A DNA stretch of 64,000 bases from Flavobacterium rivuli WB 3.3-2 = DSM 21788 (lineage in GTDB: Bacteria > Bacteroidota > Bacteroidia > Flavobacteriales > Flavobacteriaceae), in contig NZ_KB899969.1 of assembly GCF_000378485.1 (NCBI RefSeq), positions 124,001-188,000 of the forward strand, read 5' to 3'. Below the pieces are notes generated by a model. The model did not search any database and was not told the origin of the DNA. It saw only the letters and a program-made list of their open reading frames with translations. A program made the position numbers and the translations under genes. Every line of letters begins with the position of its first letter. The stretch's first letter is position 1. Positions 63,078 through 64,000 of the stretch are shown here, piece by piece.

Positions 63078-64000
63078 TTATTTCTTTCTGTAAAGCAATG
63101 GGAGCAGTAAAAAAGAGAAACCGCCCAAAATAATTACAAGTCCGGTTTGCGAAGCCCATATTATCCAGCCAAAAGCGGTACCTGCAGCATAGGGCAGGCC
63201 GTATACCTCTAACAGTTTTGCCACAGCAATAGGAAATAGCCCAAAGCCTCCATTGCTAAAAGTTATGGCAAGGCTGCCCACTACAAAAGCGAGCATAACA
63301 ACATTAAAGCTAAGGTGCGAAGTCTCCGGCAGGGCAAAAATGGTAATATAAAACATTAGTATATAAGTAGACCAGATGTATACCGACAGAATAAGGAACG
63401 GCCATTTATTAGGCATTTTAAACACGCTTAAAACGCCCTCTACAAGCCCGGCAATTTTTATTTTGAGTTTTAGCAGCCACGCCATGCGCGAATACATGTA
63501 AAAAAGTACAGAGGCTGTAAAAAGTATAAGAGCAATTATAGCATAAAACAATAGTTTTTCGTAGGGCACATTAGTGCTTACATATTCTTTTAGTGCGCTG
63601 TATTGTAATGCTATAGTGCCGCCAAGGCAAATAATTAGCAGGAAAAGGTCTATAACCCTTTCTGATATTATAGTACCAAAAGCCTTATCAAAAGGTACAT
63701 CGCTGTAGCGTTTTAAAACCAGTGCACGGCTTACCTCGCCACTGCGTGGTATGGTAATATTCATTAGATAGGTTATGCATACTGCCGAGAACTTTAAAGG
63801 GAAAGGGGCAGTGTAACCCATGTGTGCCAGTGTATACTTCCAGCGGTAGGCGCGTGCAATATAACCCGTTACACCTACAAATAAAGCAAGGCCCACATAA
63901 AGATAATCGGCAGTTTTAAAGCTTCGCTTTATTTCTTCAAGTTCTTTAGAGCTAAGCTGGTTATAGGCATATATAACTAAAAATACTCCCAGTATAAGTG
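63078..64000 (-). CDS. Lysylphosphatidylglycerol synthetase TM-like/flippase-like protein (5' truncated by window)
   Basis: 307 codons visible, open to the right edge, so the start is beyond 64000; the ATG at 63896 is an internal Met. Seven to eight membrane helices and the phrases YRWKYTLAHMGY, YLMNITIPRSGEVSRALVL and FSNGGFGLFPIAVAKLLEVYG are those of the UPF0104/AglD-MprF transmembrane family. Members work in lipid or glycan transfer across membranes. It is the first of three closely spaced minus-strand genes with the esterase-like and small secreted proteins. Confidence 0.85.
   Translation of the reverse strand, partial: LILGVFLVIYAYNQLSSKELEEIKRSFKTADYLYVGLALFVGVTGYIARAYRWKYTLAHMGYTAPFPLKFSAVCITYLMNITIPRSGEVSRALVLKRYSDVPFDKAFGTIISERVIDLFLLIICLGGTIALQYSALKEYVSTNVPYEKLLFYAIIALILFTASVLFYMYSRMAWLLKLKIKIAGLVEGVLSVFKMPNKWPFLILSVYIWSTYILMFYITIFALPETSHLSFNVVMLAFVVGSLAITFSNGGFGLFPIAVAKLLEVYGLPYAAGTAFGWIIWASQTGLVIILGGFSFLLLPLLYRKK

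Noticed and set aside
1..64000. CRISPR array
   Set aside because: No series of short regularly spaced direct repeats was seen anywhere in the window.

Overview
The window looks like chromosome of a low-GC Bacteroidota bacterium, most probably Flavobacteriaceae (Flavobacterium-like). The evidence is several secreted proteins with type IX secretion (T9SS) C-terminal sorting domains, Bacteroidota lipoboxes and TAnnTTTG-like promoters, the DUF4286-rsmA-mgtE cluster, a Y_Y_Y/LuxR sensor-regulator, a MobC/relaxase pair of the Bacteroides type and a tRNA-Arg(CCU).

Layout. Positions 1-12.5 kb are mostly ordinary chromosome: a propeller/Y_Y_Y/LuxR regulator cut by the left edge, a MITE-like palindromic repeat, DUF4286-rsmA-mgtE, an aldo/keto reductase, small secreted proteins, a GH5 glycosidase with a ricin-type lectin domain, an alpha/beta hydrolase, a RidA protein and an S41 peptidase. 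From about 12.6 to 46.4 kb the window is accessory DNA. It starts with a four-gene minus-strand operon (duplicated TerB-like/BRCT protein, TerB-N/TerB-C protein, BrxD-like ATPase, Lhr-like helicase), bracketed by two directly repeated copies of a 33-bp perfect repeat. Next come a decayed IS5-type transposase, a T9SS adhesin-like protein and a 3,502-residue SpvB/TcdB/RHS toxin with an HExxH tip and an overlapping lipoprotein gene as candidate immunity. Downstream lie two further, partly broken RHS tips, one carrying a lipase-like domain and followed by a small membrane protein. A mobilizable element follows: relaxase, MobC, oriT-like hairpins, a DUF932 protein, a reverse transcriptase with an unknown partner and an XRE regulator, a frameshifted HEPN protein, small conserved element genes and a large serine recombinase whose reading frame ends inside the tRNA-Arg gene.

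From 46.4 kb to the right edge the window is chromosomal again: glycosyltransferase family 9, fatty-acid desaturase, a T9SS reprolysin-type metalloprotease, a MuiA-like protein, two tandem T9SS glucose/sorbosone dehydrogenase paralogues, an AsmA-like/GT51 transglycosylase, RadA, a small secreted protein, a catalytic-serine-less esterase-like protein and a flippase-like membrane protein cut by the right edge.

Most notable: (1) the TerB/BRCT/BrxD-like/helicase cassette between direct repeats that share 12-14 bp with the tRNA-Arg 3' end, which suggests that 12.6-46.4 kb is a composite tRNA-associated island; (2) the RHS toxin with an array of alternative tips and candidate immunity genes; (3) the reverse transcriptase module in the mobilizable element. 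All functional statements rest on motif and family recognition by eye; no database search was run.
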